Shown here piece after piece: positions 34,107 to 46,148 of a DNA stretch of 64,000 nucleotides. Source of the stretch: Beta vulgaris subsp. vulgaris (taxonomy: Eukaryota > Streptophyta > Magnoliopsida > Caryophyllales > Amaranthaceae); assembly GCF_026745355.1 (NCBI RefSeq), contig NC_079205.1, forward strand, positions 60,812,593 to 60,876,592, given 5' to 3'. The translations under genes were made by a program, and so were the position numbers. The notes below the pieces were generated by a model. The model worked only from the letters and a program-made list of their open reading frames with translations, was not told where the DNA came from and searched no databases. The number at the start of each line of letters is the position of its first letter. Within the stretch, counting starts at the first letter, position 1.

Positions 34107-36640
34107 ATGATGTTTCATCACTTGTTTCAATTCATCACAATAGTTGTATCTTTGTGGGTGCAACCGTTGCAGATAATAGTGGCATCTTCATCACCAATGA
34201 CGGCTGATCCACCCATTGCAAAACCTGGTTGTCAGGACATCTGTGGGAATGTGAGCATCCAGTACCCTTTTGGAATAGGGGACAATTGCTACCACAGCCT
34301 ACCATATGCGGTTGTTTGCAATGCCTCTAAGATGCCTCCGAAACTTTTTCTGAGTAAATTGAATCTCGAGGTTACAGACATAAGTCTAGAGACTTTGGAT
34401 AAACACACTATTGTTGTGAAAACTCCGATGCAGAGGACCTGCAGCACCAAAGATGTAAATATAAGCAGCATTGACCTTAGCGGAACTCCTTACATGTTCT
34501 CAGGTGAGTTCAATGCTCTTATTGTAGGTGGTTGTGGAAGTAGCACCCTCTTGTTAGATGGAAGCAATAAGATCTTAGGTGGGTGTACCACAGTTTGTGA
34601 TAGGAGTCATACGATAACGAATAGCTGCATTGGTCGTGGGTGTTGCAGCATTGATCTTCCTGCTTCACTTAATTTTTATCGTGTAAACATTTTTAACTTT
34701 GGTAGTGGTGCCGTTAATTGCACAAATACCATGTTGATAAATAGGACCTCATCGATTATAAACGAGGTTGTCAATCCAAGTTTGTCCAAGTTTGCATTAG
34801 TCCTAACTGTACTGGAATGGAAGCCCGGAAACATAACAATGCCTGCTGATGACCCGAACAAGTATTGTCGAGGTCCTCCAGATGATTATGATTGTTACTG
34901 CAGATATGGAACTTATGGGAATCCTTATCTTCCTTATGGTTGCCAAGGTGAGCATAAGTGGTCCTAATATCTGATATGTCATTTGATTTTTTTATTTATT
35001 ATGCTACCTATTGCAAATGCATGATCAAAGTCTTTGTCCAATTGCAGTCCCAAGAGATTGTAAGGAATGCAAATTAGGGTGCACCAAAGACTGAGATCTT
35101 TATCGCTGTGTTAGAAACTTTCCTGTAAAGTCTAATACGCGGCTGATCCTTTTGATTCTTCTTGGTGGTAAGCGTTTCACTTAATTTTCCCTGGTATATA
35201 CTTCAAACATTTCCTTGAAAGTGTGGAGTCGCATTCAGGTCACCATGAACATAATAAGGATTCAAACATAGTAGGACTAGTACTGTAGTGTATATGTTAT
35301 GCTCTTTATGGAATAATAATGGTAATGATGTCTGACATTATGAGTTTAGATCTGAAACTTTGAAAAAAATTACATGAAACGCATGTATGTCAAGCATATT
35401 CGAGTATACAAAGTTACAGACTTGGTAATGGGCCATAAAAATTCTTCTTGTAGGTTCAATCGTTGGCTTGATGCTATGTACTGGCAACATAAGCTGCATA
35501 TACCTCTGTATTAAGGAAAGGAAGCATATGAAGTTGAAGGAGAAGTTCTTCCATCAAAATGGCGGTTTTTTGTTGAATCAACGGCTTTCTTTAAACCAAG
35601 GCAGCAATGATTCAACCAAGATATTTACTACTCAAGAGTTGAGGGAAGCCACAAACAATTACAGCAAGCATAACATTTTAGGACGAGGTGGTTTTGGTAC
35701 GGTCTATAAGGGAATTTTACCAAATAACCAAGTAGTTGCGATTAAAAAATCCATGGTAACTGACCAGGGTCAAGTCGAGCAATTCATCAATGAGGTAGTC
35801 ATCCTAACCCAGACCAACCACAGAAACGTGGTGAAACTCTTAGGATGTTGCTTGGAGACTGAAGTGCCCTTGTTAGTTTATGAATATGTTCCTAATGGAA
35901 ATCTCTTTGAACACATACACAATGATGGTGCACATTGGATCTCGTGGGAGAATTGTTTAAGAATTGCAACTGAGGCTGCTAACGCGATTGCTTATCTTCA
36001 CTCTGCAGCCCCGATACCCATTATCCATAGAGATATCAAATCATCCAACATTCTTTTAGATAATAACCTCACAGCAAAAATAGCAGATTTTGGGGTCTCA
36101 AGATTAGTTCCAATTGATCAAACTCAAGTTACCACTCTAGTTCAAGGAACTTTTGGGTATCTTGATCCAGAGTACTTTCTGACGAGTCATCTGTCTGAAA
36201 AGAGTGATGTTTACAGCTTTGGTGTAGTTCTTGTTGAACTATTAACGCGAAGAAAACCAATACTATGGGAGACTGGACTTGAAGATAGAAACTTAGCGAT
36301 GCATTTCATTAGTTCAATAAAGAACAAGCAGCTTTTTGATATCCTTGAGCCTCAACTCATGAAGGAAGCATCTAAAGAGCAGCTTTTAACAATTGCAAAT
36401 CTTGTAGAGCAATGCCTTAATGTTAAAGGAGAAGATCGGCCATCTATGAAGGATGTTGCAAGGGTGTTAGAAGGATTTAATAAGCAGGCTAACCACTATC
36501 AGTCTAATCAAGATAATAATGAGAGCCAATATGGCTTGTTAAGTGAACATAGGCCTTTCCACCCTTTCCAAGATCCAAATTCGTCTCGCCTTGTGAACTA
36601 TGAGAAAGATTTGATTGTTGAGATGTGTTCCCCGCGTTAG
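34107..36640 (+). pseudogene. WAK-like receptor kinase copy 2: nonsense codon in the small middle exon
   Basis: Exons 34107-34947, 35048-35167, 35454-36640. Exon 1 starts at a normal ATG, encodes a signal peptide (about 1-32) and a GUB_WAK domain from PIAKPGCQDICGNVSIQYPFG, ending GNPYLPYGCQ. Exon 2 begins DCKECKLGC and then hits TGA at 35092-35094 in the phase fixed by both splice sites, before continuing into a hydrophobic stretch. Exon 3 is an intact kinase: [11 protein letters not shown] (about 35683), [14 protein letters not shown] (about 36024), DFG (36085), [10 protein letters not shown], and a full C-lobe. Exon 2 is flanked by phase-1 introns, so skipping it keeps the frame and would give a receptor lacking the Cys-rich segment and part of the membrane helix. 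This is the least damaged copy; it may be a recent pseudogene or be rescued by skipping. Confidence 0.75.
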
Positions 36641-37351
36641 CTGGTGACGTAATTTCCTGTCATCCAGATTGTCAATCAGTTTCAAGACTAGGAGTAAGAT
36701 GAACTAATCCCATTTGACCTATCTGAGGTGGTAATTCAACTTTTGTCGAAGAAGAGCACCGAGATTATATGTGCTCTCCTGGGCTCTATGAATATGGTTT
36801 TCCTGCAGGATGCAGAGAACTGTTCACTGTCAGAAATTCCCCAGAACACAGAAGAATGCCATTCCGGATTTCTGTGCAGAATACGTGATCCCTTTGGAGG
36901 TTAGATTATGTTGCACTTATGTAGCTTGCTTTGTTTACTGTTTTCTTCCACTGTTCTTGACTGACTGTTTCTTCAATATTTTGTAGTGTGTCTTGTTCTC
37001 TTGCTATTACAGCAGAGCTTTTTCATTGATCATTAGTGCCTTAATTCGCGGTAATGGCTTATGTCTTGAATGTGTGATCTCCATGTTTCTTCTTTTCATC
37101 TTTGATTTTTTTGGCATAACTACCTTGTAACCTAATGGTCCATTTGCTAGGCGTATAGGCAATAATAAATGGTGGTTATGGTTATAAATTTCACATTTGT
37201 GAATAAAGTTCCATGTTAATGTTAATTGAAGTGCTTGTCTGCCATAAATTTCTTCATATGTATCCTAAGGTTTGCAAACAATTCACAACATGCTCTTAAT
37301 GACTGACAAATATTTTACTTTAATCACTCCAAATTAGGTAATTAACTAAAA
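36641..37351. other. Downstream of WAK-like copy 2, no gene seen
   Basis: Probable 3' UTR, then AT-rich intergenic sequence. Confidence 0.4.
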
Positions 37352-37894
37352 GGATATTCCATTTGGTACCATTGTACTTTTGGCTTTTCCATTTGCTACC
37401 ACTATTTTTCAGATATTCTACATGGTATCACTATAATTTGATTTTATTCTCTATTGTAGTATTCAACTAAGTAAAGTGTTAATTTAAGTCAAAATAGGTT
37501 AGAGCTTTACTTTGATTTACATGTTTTAATTTGCGTTAAGGTTTTAGTAATCGTTTTAGTTTGAAGGTCAAAGTTGAGGTCATATTTGACAATAAAAAGA
37601 CATAGAATATTATGATCATTTTTATGAAAATTTTGACTGAAAAATAGAGTTTTAAGGGTTAAAACGACACCCTAAAATTTTAATTTATTAAACTTTTGCA
37701 ACTGCAAATAGAAACATGCAAACCCAAACAAAATCGTATTCTTGTTCAACCATTAACTAACATTTTACTTAAAAAATGGTATGATAAAGATTAATATTAA
37801 ATTAGAGTGGTATCAATTATCATGTGGAATTTTAAAATAACAGTGGTACCAAATGGAAAAACCAAAAATTCAATGGTACCAAATGAAATATCCC
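37352..37894. mobile_element. Transposon with long terminal inverted repeats
   Basis: About 55 bp at each end are inverted repeats of each other (left starts GGATATTCCATTTGGTACCA; the right end inverted starts GGGATATTTCATTTGGTACC). They are flanked by TTAACTAAAA and TCAACTAAAA, a near-perfect 9-10 bp duplication, which points to a Mutator-like non-autonomous element. No coding capacity. Confidence 0.7.
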
Positions 37895-38214
37895 TCAACT
37901 AAAAGACCCACACAATTAATCTCTCTTCACAGTTGCTCCTCCCATTCCAGGAATCTCTCTGGTAATGAAAGATATAAAGCAGGCAAAAGGTGAGATATTT
38001 TACTTGTCAAAATACTGAGTAATACTTACTGGTTCATTTTTTATGTGCATGTAAAACCATTTTGAGTGGTAAATGGAAAGTTTATGAAATTTTAACTCTT
38101 GCTTTAGAAATTTCAACCAATTTTATTTACAGTTGAGTTAGATGGACATTAGCTAGTTATAGTATTGTAGGTCTAAGACCTCATTACAGTGGATTTCAAG
38201 ATTCATTTCTACAA

Positions 38215-38590
38215 TTTTTTTTTTTTTTATAAAGGTACGGAAAAAGAAAGTTAGAAGACCCTACACACGAGGAGAACTCCAACCTTATCGTTTACAAGGA
38301 TTGAATGAAGAGTTGACTGAGTACAATTTTCAATACAAAAACTAGAATCTATGAGGTGACCAACATTGGCAATCCAATTTGCTGCTCTGTTAGCTTCCCG
38401 GTAGACATGACGAATAGTCCAAAAAGAAAAGGAGCGGAGAGAAGTCTGAATATCCTGAATGATGTGGGCGATCTGCCAAGGGGGGGGGGGGACTAGACGC
38501 CTTTGATGGAGTTGATAACCATGAGGTATCTCCTTCAATGTGTAGATGAGTAATAGCTTGCTTCCCATTATTTTTTAAGAAATGCAACAA
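38215..38590 (-). mobile_element. 5'-truncated LINE fragment (RNase H domain) with poly-A tail
   Basis: On the minus strand a degenerate frame reads THLHIEGD, then after a frame change in a C run PWQIAHIIQDIQTSLRSFSF and HVYREANRAANWIA, which is the RNase H module at the 3' end of plant L1-type LINEs. The copy ends in about 14 A residues (T run at 38215-38228 on plus). The rest of the LINE (endonuclease, reverse transcriptase) is absent, as is usual for aborted insertions. Confidence 0.75.
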
Positions 38591-38644
38591 AATACGTACA
38601 ATACAATTGATTTGGACCTATAAACTTTCACTCTATAAGTTCTT

Positions 38645-40441
38645 CTATTCAGCATTAGATAGACTACTTTCACTCTCTTTAGCAGGCAGATTTTCATTAT
38701 TTCTTACCACAATAACATTCTCATTCCCAACATTATTAGTGTCTTCTCTAAACTTCTTGTATATATCACCTTTATAAAAGTTCCTAGTCCTAAGCACTAA
38801 GATAAATGAAACCAAACTCCCAAACAATGTAGCACCAGTAATAATAATAAAAGAAACCTTATAACATTCTGCACCAACACAATTCAGATCTTCTCCTGTT
38901 TTTCTTTTCAATCCCTTGGCATATAACTGTCTCAAAGCCTCCCTATCGTATAGCTTACCTGTGACAACCACATTGAATATATAGGACCCAACTGGACTTG
39001 CTATGGACCCAAAATTATAGAGTGTGGCATAATATTTGAGTCCGAAAATTTCCGAAATGATGGCGTATATTAATGGCCATTGGGATCCGAAGCAGAACCC
39101 AATGATCACTGAAGCGACATAGAGAGAGTTAGGGACGGCGAATGCAATGAGGAGATAGCCTATACAAGAGAAAAGCAGGACTATAGTCAAGAACATGGGC
39201 CTTGGAAACTTGTACTTTGCTAGGACAATCTCAGAGCCAAATCCTGCACAAACTCGACCTAGGTAGTTCCATATGCTCACTAGGGAGACAAATGTGGTTA
39301 TGCTATGTGTTGGGTAGCCCAAAGATTTTCCGATTTGGCCTAAGTTATCAATGGCGGTTAGGGTCCCACCTAGCCCGCAAATGGTAGTTACAAAAAGGAT
39401 GATCATGTCAATGCTAAAGAGGGCTTGGAGTATGGTGAAGTCTTCTCCTCTGTTTGGTGGCTTGAATATGTTAGTTAAGCAAGAAACATGGTTCTTTGGG
39501 TCATCATTCGAGTCCTCCTTTATTCGCGGATTTTCACCTGATCTTGCTTTGGCTACAATCTCTAGGGTGGAATCATCTATCTTCCTTGGGGTTGGAAGAT
39601 AGAAGTTACAGTACTCTTCTTTCGCAACAATAGCAAGGGGGAGAAAGAGGAGGAAAATAATAACCAAGGCGCTTGTATAGTATCCGATCCTAGTGAAAAT
39701 AAGACTATTTTGCACTACTATTAAGACCATGAGAAACCCGGCGAGTGAGAGTGATATGTAGAGCAAATTGTAGAAGACCTTGACCTCGTTTCGTTTTTGA
39801 TTTGGATCCACCTTCATAACTCTTATAGTTGGCAGGAAAATAATGGAAACAGCTGCAGGAAGCCAAGCAATGAACAAAATTAGGCCCTTAGAGTTGTTAC
39901 CATAGAATGTATGGTAGAGTTGTGTAAGGATTGCACCACTTAGACCCACATATCCCTTCAATAATCCTAGCACAATTCCTCTGCTTTCAGGGAAGTTCTT
40001 CACACAAGTTACTAAGCCACCTGTGTTAGCAAAGGATTGTGAGTCAGCTCCTATGCAAATGTAGAGACACATTTGCCATACAGGAACTCCCTTGAGACGC
40101 CCGGTGACAGCAAGCCAAATCATGACATAGCCAAAGTTCATCAGGGCTCCAATAAAGAGGACCACCCAAGGTGGGGTGATCTCATTGATGAGACCCGAAA
40201 ATACACCTACGTTGCTACCCATATCTTTGAAGAAGCTAAGAAGATTGAGAGTGGCTTGATCATAGCCCATTGAGGATTTTATGTTGTTTGAAAAAAGCCC
40301 GAACATGTAGCCTGAACCAGACATAGCCATGATTAAGATAGACCCGAAGGCCATGAACCATCTTCCAAGGATCAATTGTGACCCTAACTGCCTCAGGGTT
40401 GTCCAACCATCATTGCTATCTCTAAACATAAAAATGGCCAT
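38645..40441 (-). CDS. Nodulin-like / MFS membrane transporter (gene A)
   Basis: One uninterrupted frame of 598 residues. The N-terminal half fits the Nodulin-like domain ([20 protein letters not shown], then [60 protein letters not shown]). A hydrophilic loop (about 285-325) with [16 protein letters not shown] precedes the C-terminal MFS half ([33 protein letters not shown]). About 12 hydrophobic helices are apparent. Plant homologues include Arabidopsis At2g28120 and At2g39210; substrates of most are unknown, so none is claimed. The start ATG is the first in frame and is followed by a plausible cytosolic end. The C terminus is polar with NNE/SES runs. A closely similar gene lies at 46149 in the opposite orientation. 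Confidence 0.9.
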   Translation of the reverse strand: MAIFMFRDSNDGWTTLRQLGSQLILGRWFMAFGSILIMAMSGSGYMFGLFSNNIKSSMGYDQATLNLLSFFKDMGSNVGVFSGLINEITPPWVVLFIGALMNFGYVMIWLAVTGRLKGVPVWQMCLYICIGADSQSFANTGGLVTCVKNFPESRGIVLGLLKGYVGLSGAILTQLYHTFYGNNSKGLILFIAWLPAAVSIIFLPTIRVMKVDPNQKRNEVKVFYNLLYISLSLAGFLMVLIVVQNSLIFTRIGYYTSALVIIFLLFLPLAIVAKEEYCNFYLPTPRKIDDSTLEIVAKARSGENPRIKEDSNDDPKNHVSCLTNIFKPPNRGEDFTILQALFSIDMIILFVTTICGLGGTLTAIDNLGQIGKSLGYPTHSITTFVSLVSIWNYLGRVCAGFGSEIVLAKYKFPRPMFLTIVLLFSCIGYLLIAFAVPNSLYVASVIIGFCFGSQWPLIYAIISEIFGLKYYATLYNFGSIASPVGSYIFNVVVTGKLYDREALRQLYAKGLKRKTGEDLNCVGAECYKVSFIIITGATLFGSLVSFILVLRTRNFYKGDIYKKFREDTNNVGNENVIVVRNNENLPAKESESSLSNAE

Positions 40442-40578
40442 ACCTATGTAAGCAAAGACTAGATGAGGAGAACTAGTAAAGTTTTTGAACTAGCTTGATG
40501 GTTATGAAATATGAAGTAACAGAATGGATGACGGTTGAGTGCTTATATAGATCGATATGAACGAACAAGCCCCTATCG

Positions 40579-40971
40579 ATGAATGATCAAATTACAGGCA
40601 ATTCTAGTTGGGAATGTATCCTACATCCACCTGACATAGGTGGATGTAGTAGCCTGATAGACTTGTGTAGCTATCTGTTCGTTCTCCCTCTCATTTTCCC
40701 GTGTGGGGCAACTTACATGTGGGTTTTACTCTTAGCGCCCTTACAATGGAGGAATATGTGTAGGCCGTTAGCTCGCAGATTGAATGGCAGATCAATGACT
40801 CCAAAAGAAGGCGAACTAAGTTTGAAACATGAAATTTGGGAAACACTTATCCAAGAGAAAGGGACAAGTTCTTACATTGTGGATGATAGAACTGTCAAAT
40901 ATGGTGTTATTGTGTCAGGAAGAGAACACAGTTATATAAGTGACTTGGGTTTGGGAGTTTGGCCAATATGA
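40579..40971 (+). other. Unrecognised ORF of 130 codons, possibly transposon-derived
   Basis: ATG at 40579 to stop at 40971. The second half (KEGELSLKHEIWETLIQEKG, then VKYGVIVSGREHSYISDLG) is compositionally like real protein, unlike other chance frames nearby. I cannot match it to a known family; a piece of a transposon or a gene fragment is possible. It lies 138 bp upstream of MFS gene A on the opposite strand. Confidence 0.3.
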
Positions 40972-42149
40972 AAGTTATACACGATTCTTGCCAAACTCTT
41001 CATAGAAGATCAAATTCATGTTGAGTTAGCAGAATGTACACATTCTTTATGGGATTTTGAGATTAGGTGTAAGTCAAGCAGAAAATGTGAACTGGTTATG
41101 TCTTAACGGATTTGTGTAAGAATTTATTTTAAGATCGAAAAGTTTAACAAACTCAAGAGCAAAGACAAGAGGATACAACCTTATTACTAATCTCTCCCTT
41201 CTGAAATTAGTTGTCAATACCTTCAAAGGTGCAACTTGCTTGCCTTTTACATTTTTGCATATTTTACATTTGCACATTTGAGCAAAATATACAACAAATG
41301 TGCTTAGAAACACATAGTTCTATGTGCTTTCGGAAGCACCTGAAAATTTGCAAGCTAGGTAGGGTGTCTTTGGCGGTATAACTAATGATTTAAATAAGGG
41401 GGATTTTAAACAATTATTTAAGTTATGGGTGGCTTGGTATCTTTTTTCTATGTTCTATGTTCTCGACTTATGAGTGGTTTTTGGTATCTTTTTAATTTTA
41501 TTTCTCTAATTTTTTTTTGATGACCATTTATTTTTCTAAATTAGTTCGAATTTACTGTTAACAAAAGACAGTACTTTTAAAAAAATCACCTCTATTTAGG
41601 TATAGTGTATAGTCTATGGAGTCATTATCAAACATATTTCATGTGTTCTTTATTAATTATAACATATGAGTTTATTTGACACACTCTATAATAAGGAAAC
41701 GAAAAAGATGGTAGAGTATGAAAAATTATCTATGTGGAGATCAATAATTGATGTGAGTTTTAGCAAGATTTAGTAAGAGCAAATTCATTTGACTAGCTTT
41801 TATTATCTCTGATGAAGATCTTAGGTGGGTTGATTTCTTCCCTCCTCTTCTTCTTCCTCCTCACAACTTTCGATTAAAAGAAACTCTCTCTCTTGTCATT
41901 GGTCACAAATCACAATGAAAATGATTGATTTTTTCTGTTCTACCAAGGTGGAAACACAAAAAAGAGATGGTTTCATGTGTTTTTTTTTATAAAAAAAATC
42001 ATATTTTAAAATAAAATAAGTAATAAACAAATACATAATACTTATAAAAGTACGGGCGATTTTAATAAAATACGGATGGCAAAAAAAACACTCATATTAC
42101 ACCTTTCTCTTCCTCCTCCACTCATTTCCATTCGACCTAGCAACCTTCA
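40972..42149. other. Intergenic, no gene seen
   Basis: AT-rich sequence without supported features. Confidence 0.4.
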
Positions 42150-42664
42150 TCAATCTTGGTTGTCTGGTTTCCACCACCTTCATCCACGTTCAAGCTTAAT
42201 TTTGATGGTTTTGTTTCAAAGAATTCAGCTGCAACAAGAGTCATTATTCGCAACAGTAGTGGAGACCTCATTCGTGCCGCAACCTTCAATTTAGGCATTG
42301 CTCCAGTTTTCGTTGTTGAAGCAACAACAACCAAATTGAGGATGATCTCCTGATCGAGGCGACAACTTATCAATAATAAATACAGTCAAGGAATACCCGA
42401 CAAGCTCCATGACAAATACATGTCATTATTGAAGACATAAAAGCACTCATACGTCAATTCAAGTCCACACTATTTCTCACACATATCGTGAAGCAAACAA
42501 AGCAATAGACTGGATAGTCAATGCCAGCCACTTAGTTCTGATTTCTATATTAGTCAAGTCTCTTCTTCGTCGTTAAATACAGTCCTTATAAACGATAGTT
42601 TAAGAGTTCCCCTCATGAGAAGGATCTTCTAAACTCTCATTCATCTTACCTTTATAAAAAAAAA
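42150..42664 (+). mobile_element. 5'-truncated LINE fragment (RNase H domain) with poly-A tail
   Basis: From 42156 a frame reads WFPPPSSTFKLNFDGFVSKN, the start of the RNase H module, with the catalytic-type Asp in KLNFDG and Glu in VVEATT. After a stop at 42351-42353, a further match near 42482 (HTYREANKAIDWIVNASH) corresponds to the motif in the 38.2-kb fragment. It ends in TTTATAAAAAAAAA at 42652-42665. Same LINE family as the copy at 38215, opposite orientation. Confidence 0.7.
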
Positions 42665-43776
42665 TTGTAAATGAAGGTGAAGTATTGATAGATCAATTTT
42701 CATTAACTCTTTTATTATTTTATTTATAATATCTTTTGAAAGAGGTCTTTTGGAAGAATATTTCTAAGAATAAGGTATAGATAAAAATGAATTACTAGTA
42801 AAAAAATTTTTTTTTTTTTGAGGGGATAGTAAAAATTTATTTGGTGTCAATAAAGCTAGCTTGTTTTTGTATTTTATCAAATTTTACTTCTTTTCATATG
42901 TTAACTACTTATTTTCGCCCAGACGTTGTTCCGAGTGGTATTTTTTTCAAACTAAAATATGCATTTTTTTCCATTCGCATTAAAATATAATAAAGAAAAC
43001 TCAACATTTAAAAGATACAAATATAATAATGTGGACACTCAAAGCATGAGTAAAAGTCGGTTGAGATAGTAATTGTGTTATGCATAATAGCAAGATGTGG
43101 ACACACCTTTTAATATATTTGTATAGATAGATAATATTATCGAACATTTATTTGGGATATCAATCATTGACATCAATAAATTAAATGTAGGGGTAGAAAT
43201 GGTAAGTAAAGAAAAAAATGTATTAAAAAAATAAAATGAAAGTTGAAATTTTGTTAAATACTCACATGTCATCGCAAATTATTTAAAATACTCATATGTA
43301 GCCGGAATTTTTTTTACATACTCACAAAGTGCAGGGAGAAACTTTAGAATATACATATGTATAATTAATTATTATTCCCTCTAGTTTTTATTAATTTATG
43401 CGTTTTTTTGCATAAGTTTTAGAAGAAACAATATTGTGGAACATAGAAGGAAAAATAATCTATTATTTATGTTAAAGTTGAATGTATGTGTGATGGAAAG
43501 TTAGTGGTCCCATTTAAAAAATAAAAACAAAAAAAGATAAACTATAAGAAATTCTAAAAAAAAAATACGGATAAACTAATAAAGACCACAAGTAATATTT
43601 TTGGATTTCATAGTCTTGACCAACTAACTTATGTGTTATGTCCAATTGTTCGAATGGACTTCTCTGACAATATCTAAATTTAAGTTGAAAATGACAACTC
43701 AAAGTTGAACTAAAATTTGAGATGAGCAGGATTAATCGAAAAACAATCCAATTTGAATCTTAAATTATAAAGGGTA
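42665..43776. other. Intergenic; possible Stowaway-like MITE
   Basis: About 43373-43592 has ends TTCCCTCTAGTTTTTATTAA and (inverted) CTTGTGGTCTTTATTAG, imperfect Stowaway-like termini; borders not certain. No gene seen. Confidence 0.35.
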
Positions 43777-43951
43777 ATGTTATATGTAGCCCTTAGGGCT
43801 CATATAAGCATTAAATACATTTCTTTAAATGGAAACAGTTTAAGAATTCAAGACACATTTTTACATCAACTGAGGTAATAAATGCTTGATTTAATATTTT
43901 ATTTCCATTTTAAGCACCTTATACATAGCCCTAAGGGCTACATATATCATT
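43777..43951. mobile_element. Short MITE with 25-bp inverted ends
   Basis: The ends AATGTTATATGTAGCCCTTA and (inverted) AATGATATATGTAGCCCTTA are near-identical over 25 bp, with an internal palindrome AGCCCTTAGGGCT. No clear target duplication, so the superfamily is not assigned. Confidence 0.6.
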
Positions 43952-44790
43952 TTCCAATTATAAATATAAAAAGTTGATAAGTAATTCAACTGGCTGAAAA
44001 TGTTATTTTTGTCACTTGAATTACCATTATTATTTTTAGGGCCAAGACATAAACAAAATAAAGTCTTTTCTCAAAATTATATTTTTTTTCTTTTGCATTA
44101 ACAGTTTAGGTAACTCTAGAAAGTCCCAGGAAAGAGCCTTTTTCTTTGTCAATCAATATCAAATTTAAAATCCCCTCAAAAAAAAAAAAAATATCAAATT
44201 TAAAAGCATTCTGCATTACCCGAAGATAAAAAGGCAGATTAAAAAGCTATGGCCAAAGCCATATAGTAGTAGTTACTTGATTGTAAGGCAACTTAGGGTT
44301 TGCTACTTCAAATCACACCTCACATAATTAGACATCGATTTTATGCCTTTTAAGTGGAAAGGGATCAATTAATCATTATTCGAGTTTAAATCATTACAAA
44401 CACTCTGAGTTTAAAACGTTACAAATTAGACATTGTTGGACCATTATAATTAGACCTGGTTATTGGGCGGGTTGCGTCAGGTCAGGTCAGTCCGGGTCGG
44501 AAGTGAATCAGGTCATAAAAGGGTCGCCTCATAGATCGAGGGCCGGTAGGAGGTCGGGTCAAAGGGGTAGCGGGCCGATGGCGGGTCGGTAATGGGCGAA
44601 CCGCCAAACGAGCAAGAAAAACTAGAAACAAAGAGAGCCAAAAGTGAGTTTAAATGAATGTGAATTCGAATATGTAATTGTTTTTACAAAACCTATTTTA
44701 TCTTTCAAAATTATTGGGTTTTTTTATTGGTATTTGGTCCTATAATGACCCTGTACAATAACAACCCTATCCAATAAAGCCCTGTCCAAT
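43952..44790. other. Intergenic with GGGTCGG-rich repeat
   Basis: 44450-44610 carries GGGTCGG, GGTCAGGTCAG and GGGCGGG motifs, a local GC island in AT-rich DNA that looks like part of a dispersed repeat. No gene seen. Confidence 0.4.
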
Positions 44791-45070
44791 AAAAGCCCTT
44801 TAAATTTGAGCCTAACCCTTTAGCCATTGAACTACCTTATTCAATAATCCTCTAATCATAATTCATAAAAGCATCCTTAACCATAAACCAAAAATGATTT
44901 GTGCGTAAATAGAGGAGGATTTGTTCAGATAAAAGCCCTTTAAATTTGACCCTAACCCTTTAGCCATTAGACTACCCTATTCAATAACCGTCTAATCATA
45001 ATTCATAAAAGCATTCTTAACCATAAACCAAAAATAATCTGTGCGTAAATAGAGGAGGATTTGTTCAGAT
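44791..45070. repeat. 140-bp tandem duplication
   Basis: The unit beginning AAAAGCCCTTTAAATTTGA starts at 44791 and again at 44931. The copies differ at only a few positions and end in GAGGAGGATTTGTTCAGATA. Non-coding. Confidence 0.9.
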
Positions 45071-46148
45071 AAACTTGACATTGATAGACTTTATTGATTA
45101 TACTTTTATGCTATATGATATGGTTTATCTAGTTCTCTTCTGCATGGAATGTATCCTACCCCACGAAAGTTTGGCCATTAGCAAAGGATATGTCATTTGA
45201 TAAGACCAACCTAGCTTAGTTTTCACTACTTTGGCTTTGCCTAACTCCCAATCAATTCATACCATGGTGCTATCTTTATTTGTGTTCCATCTACGTCATG
45301 TTAATTGTTAATCATAAACAAGACTCACAAAATTGAGGTTGATGATGAGACACAAGGGTGAATATGTATGGCTCTAATGTATGTCTTGTTAAAACTTTAG
45401 GTAAATAAGATTTAATAATACGAATTTTCATATCGACCAAAATCTATATTGTACACTGAAAATTATTTCTTCGCTCATTCCTCTTAATTTTTAGCTCAGT
45501 TGGAGCTATAGAAAAAATAGTCTTAGATGTATGATACACTTGGGTGTACAATATAAATTGCATATTTTGACAAAGTACTGAAAGTTATTAGTAGAAAAAG
45601 TCGTACACAGTCTTTGTCACGGTATATATTTTGCGATGAGCATGGAGCTCTCCAACAACTGCCTTGCTAGGGCATAAGGCGAGGGAGACCATATTATATT
45701 GCATTTTCTCTTTTCTACTAAAACTCGTTAAAGATACATCTAATTGTTGGTCCTTTACACAAGGATAAGGATTTCTTGCGTTGGTGAGAACTGAGAAGCT
45801 TGTAGTACCATAGTCTATAAAATGCATAGCACCACAGATGTAGACATGAAAATGAAAGGCCTAAATACATGTGGGATCATGACTAGATATTGCAAGATTA
45901 TGGGACATTAACTAAGTAGTGGAGGATACCCAAATTTTTACAACCCTTAGCTACATCAAGTCTATATATACTTCTATATATCGCAAATATTTCTTTCTTA
46001 ATACATACTTCCATGACATCCAAACTTCCTTAACTATAACACTAAGCTAATATAGCCAATTTTCCTTTCTCATAAACCTAGCTAGTTACTTATAAAAGAG
46101 CTTTTTTTATGCTTACATGTGGTAGTTAAGATCTTAAGGATTAGAAAC
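45071..46148 (+). promoter_or_regulatory. Upstream region of MFS gene B
   Basis: No gene. Two tiny upstream frames (ATG at 46109 and at 46117) each stop before the main start, and may reduce initiation at the gene B ATG. TATATATA-like tracts lie near 45963-45980, a possible TATA region. Confidence 0.4.

Noticed and set aside
45588..45827. 79-codon minus-strand frame upstream of MFS gene B
   Set aside because: No domain or paralogue recognised and no splice or context support; likely chance.
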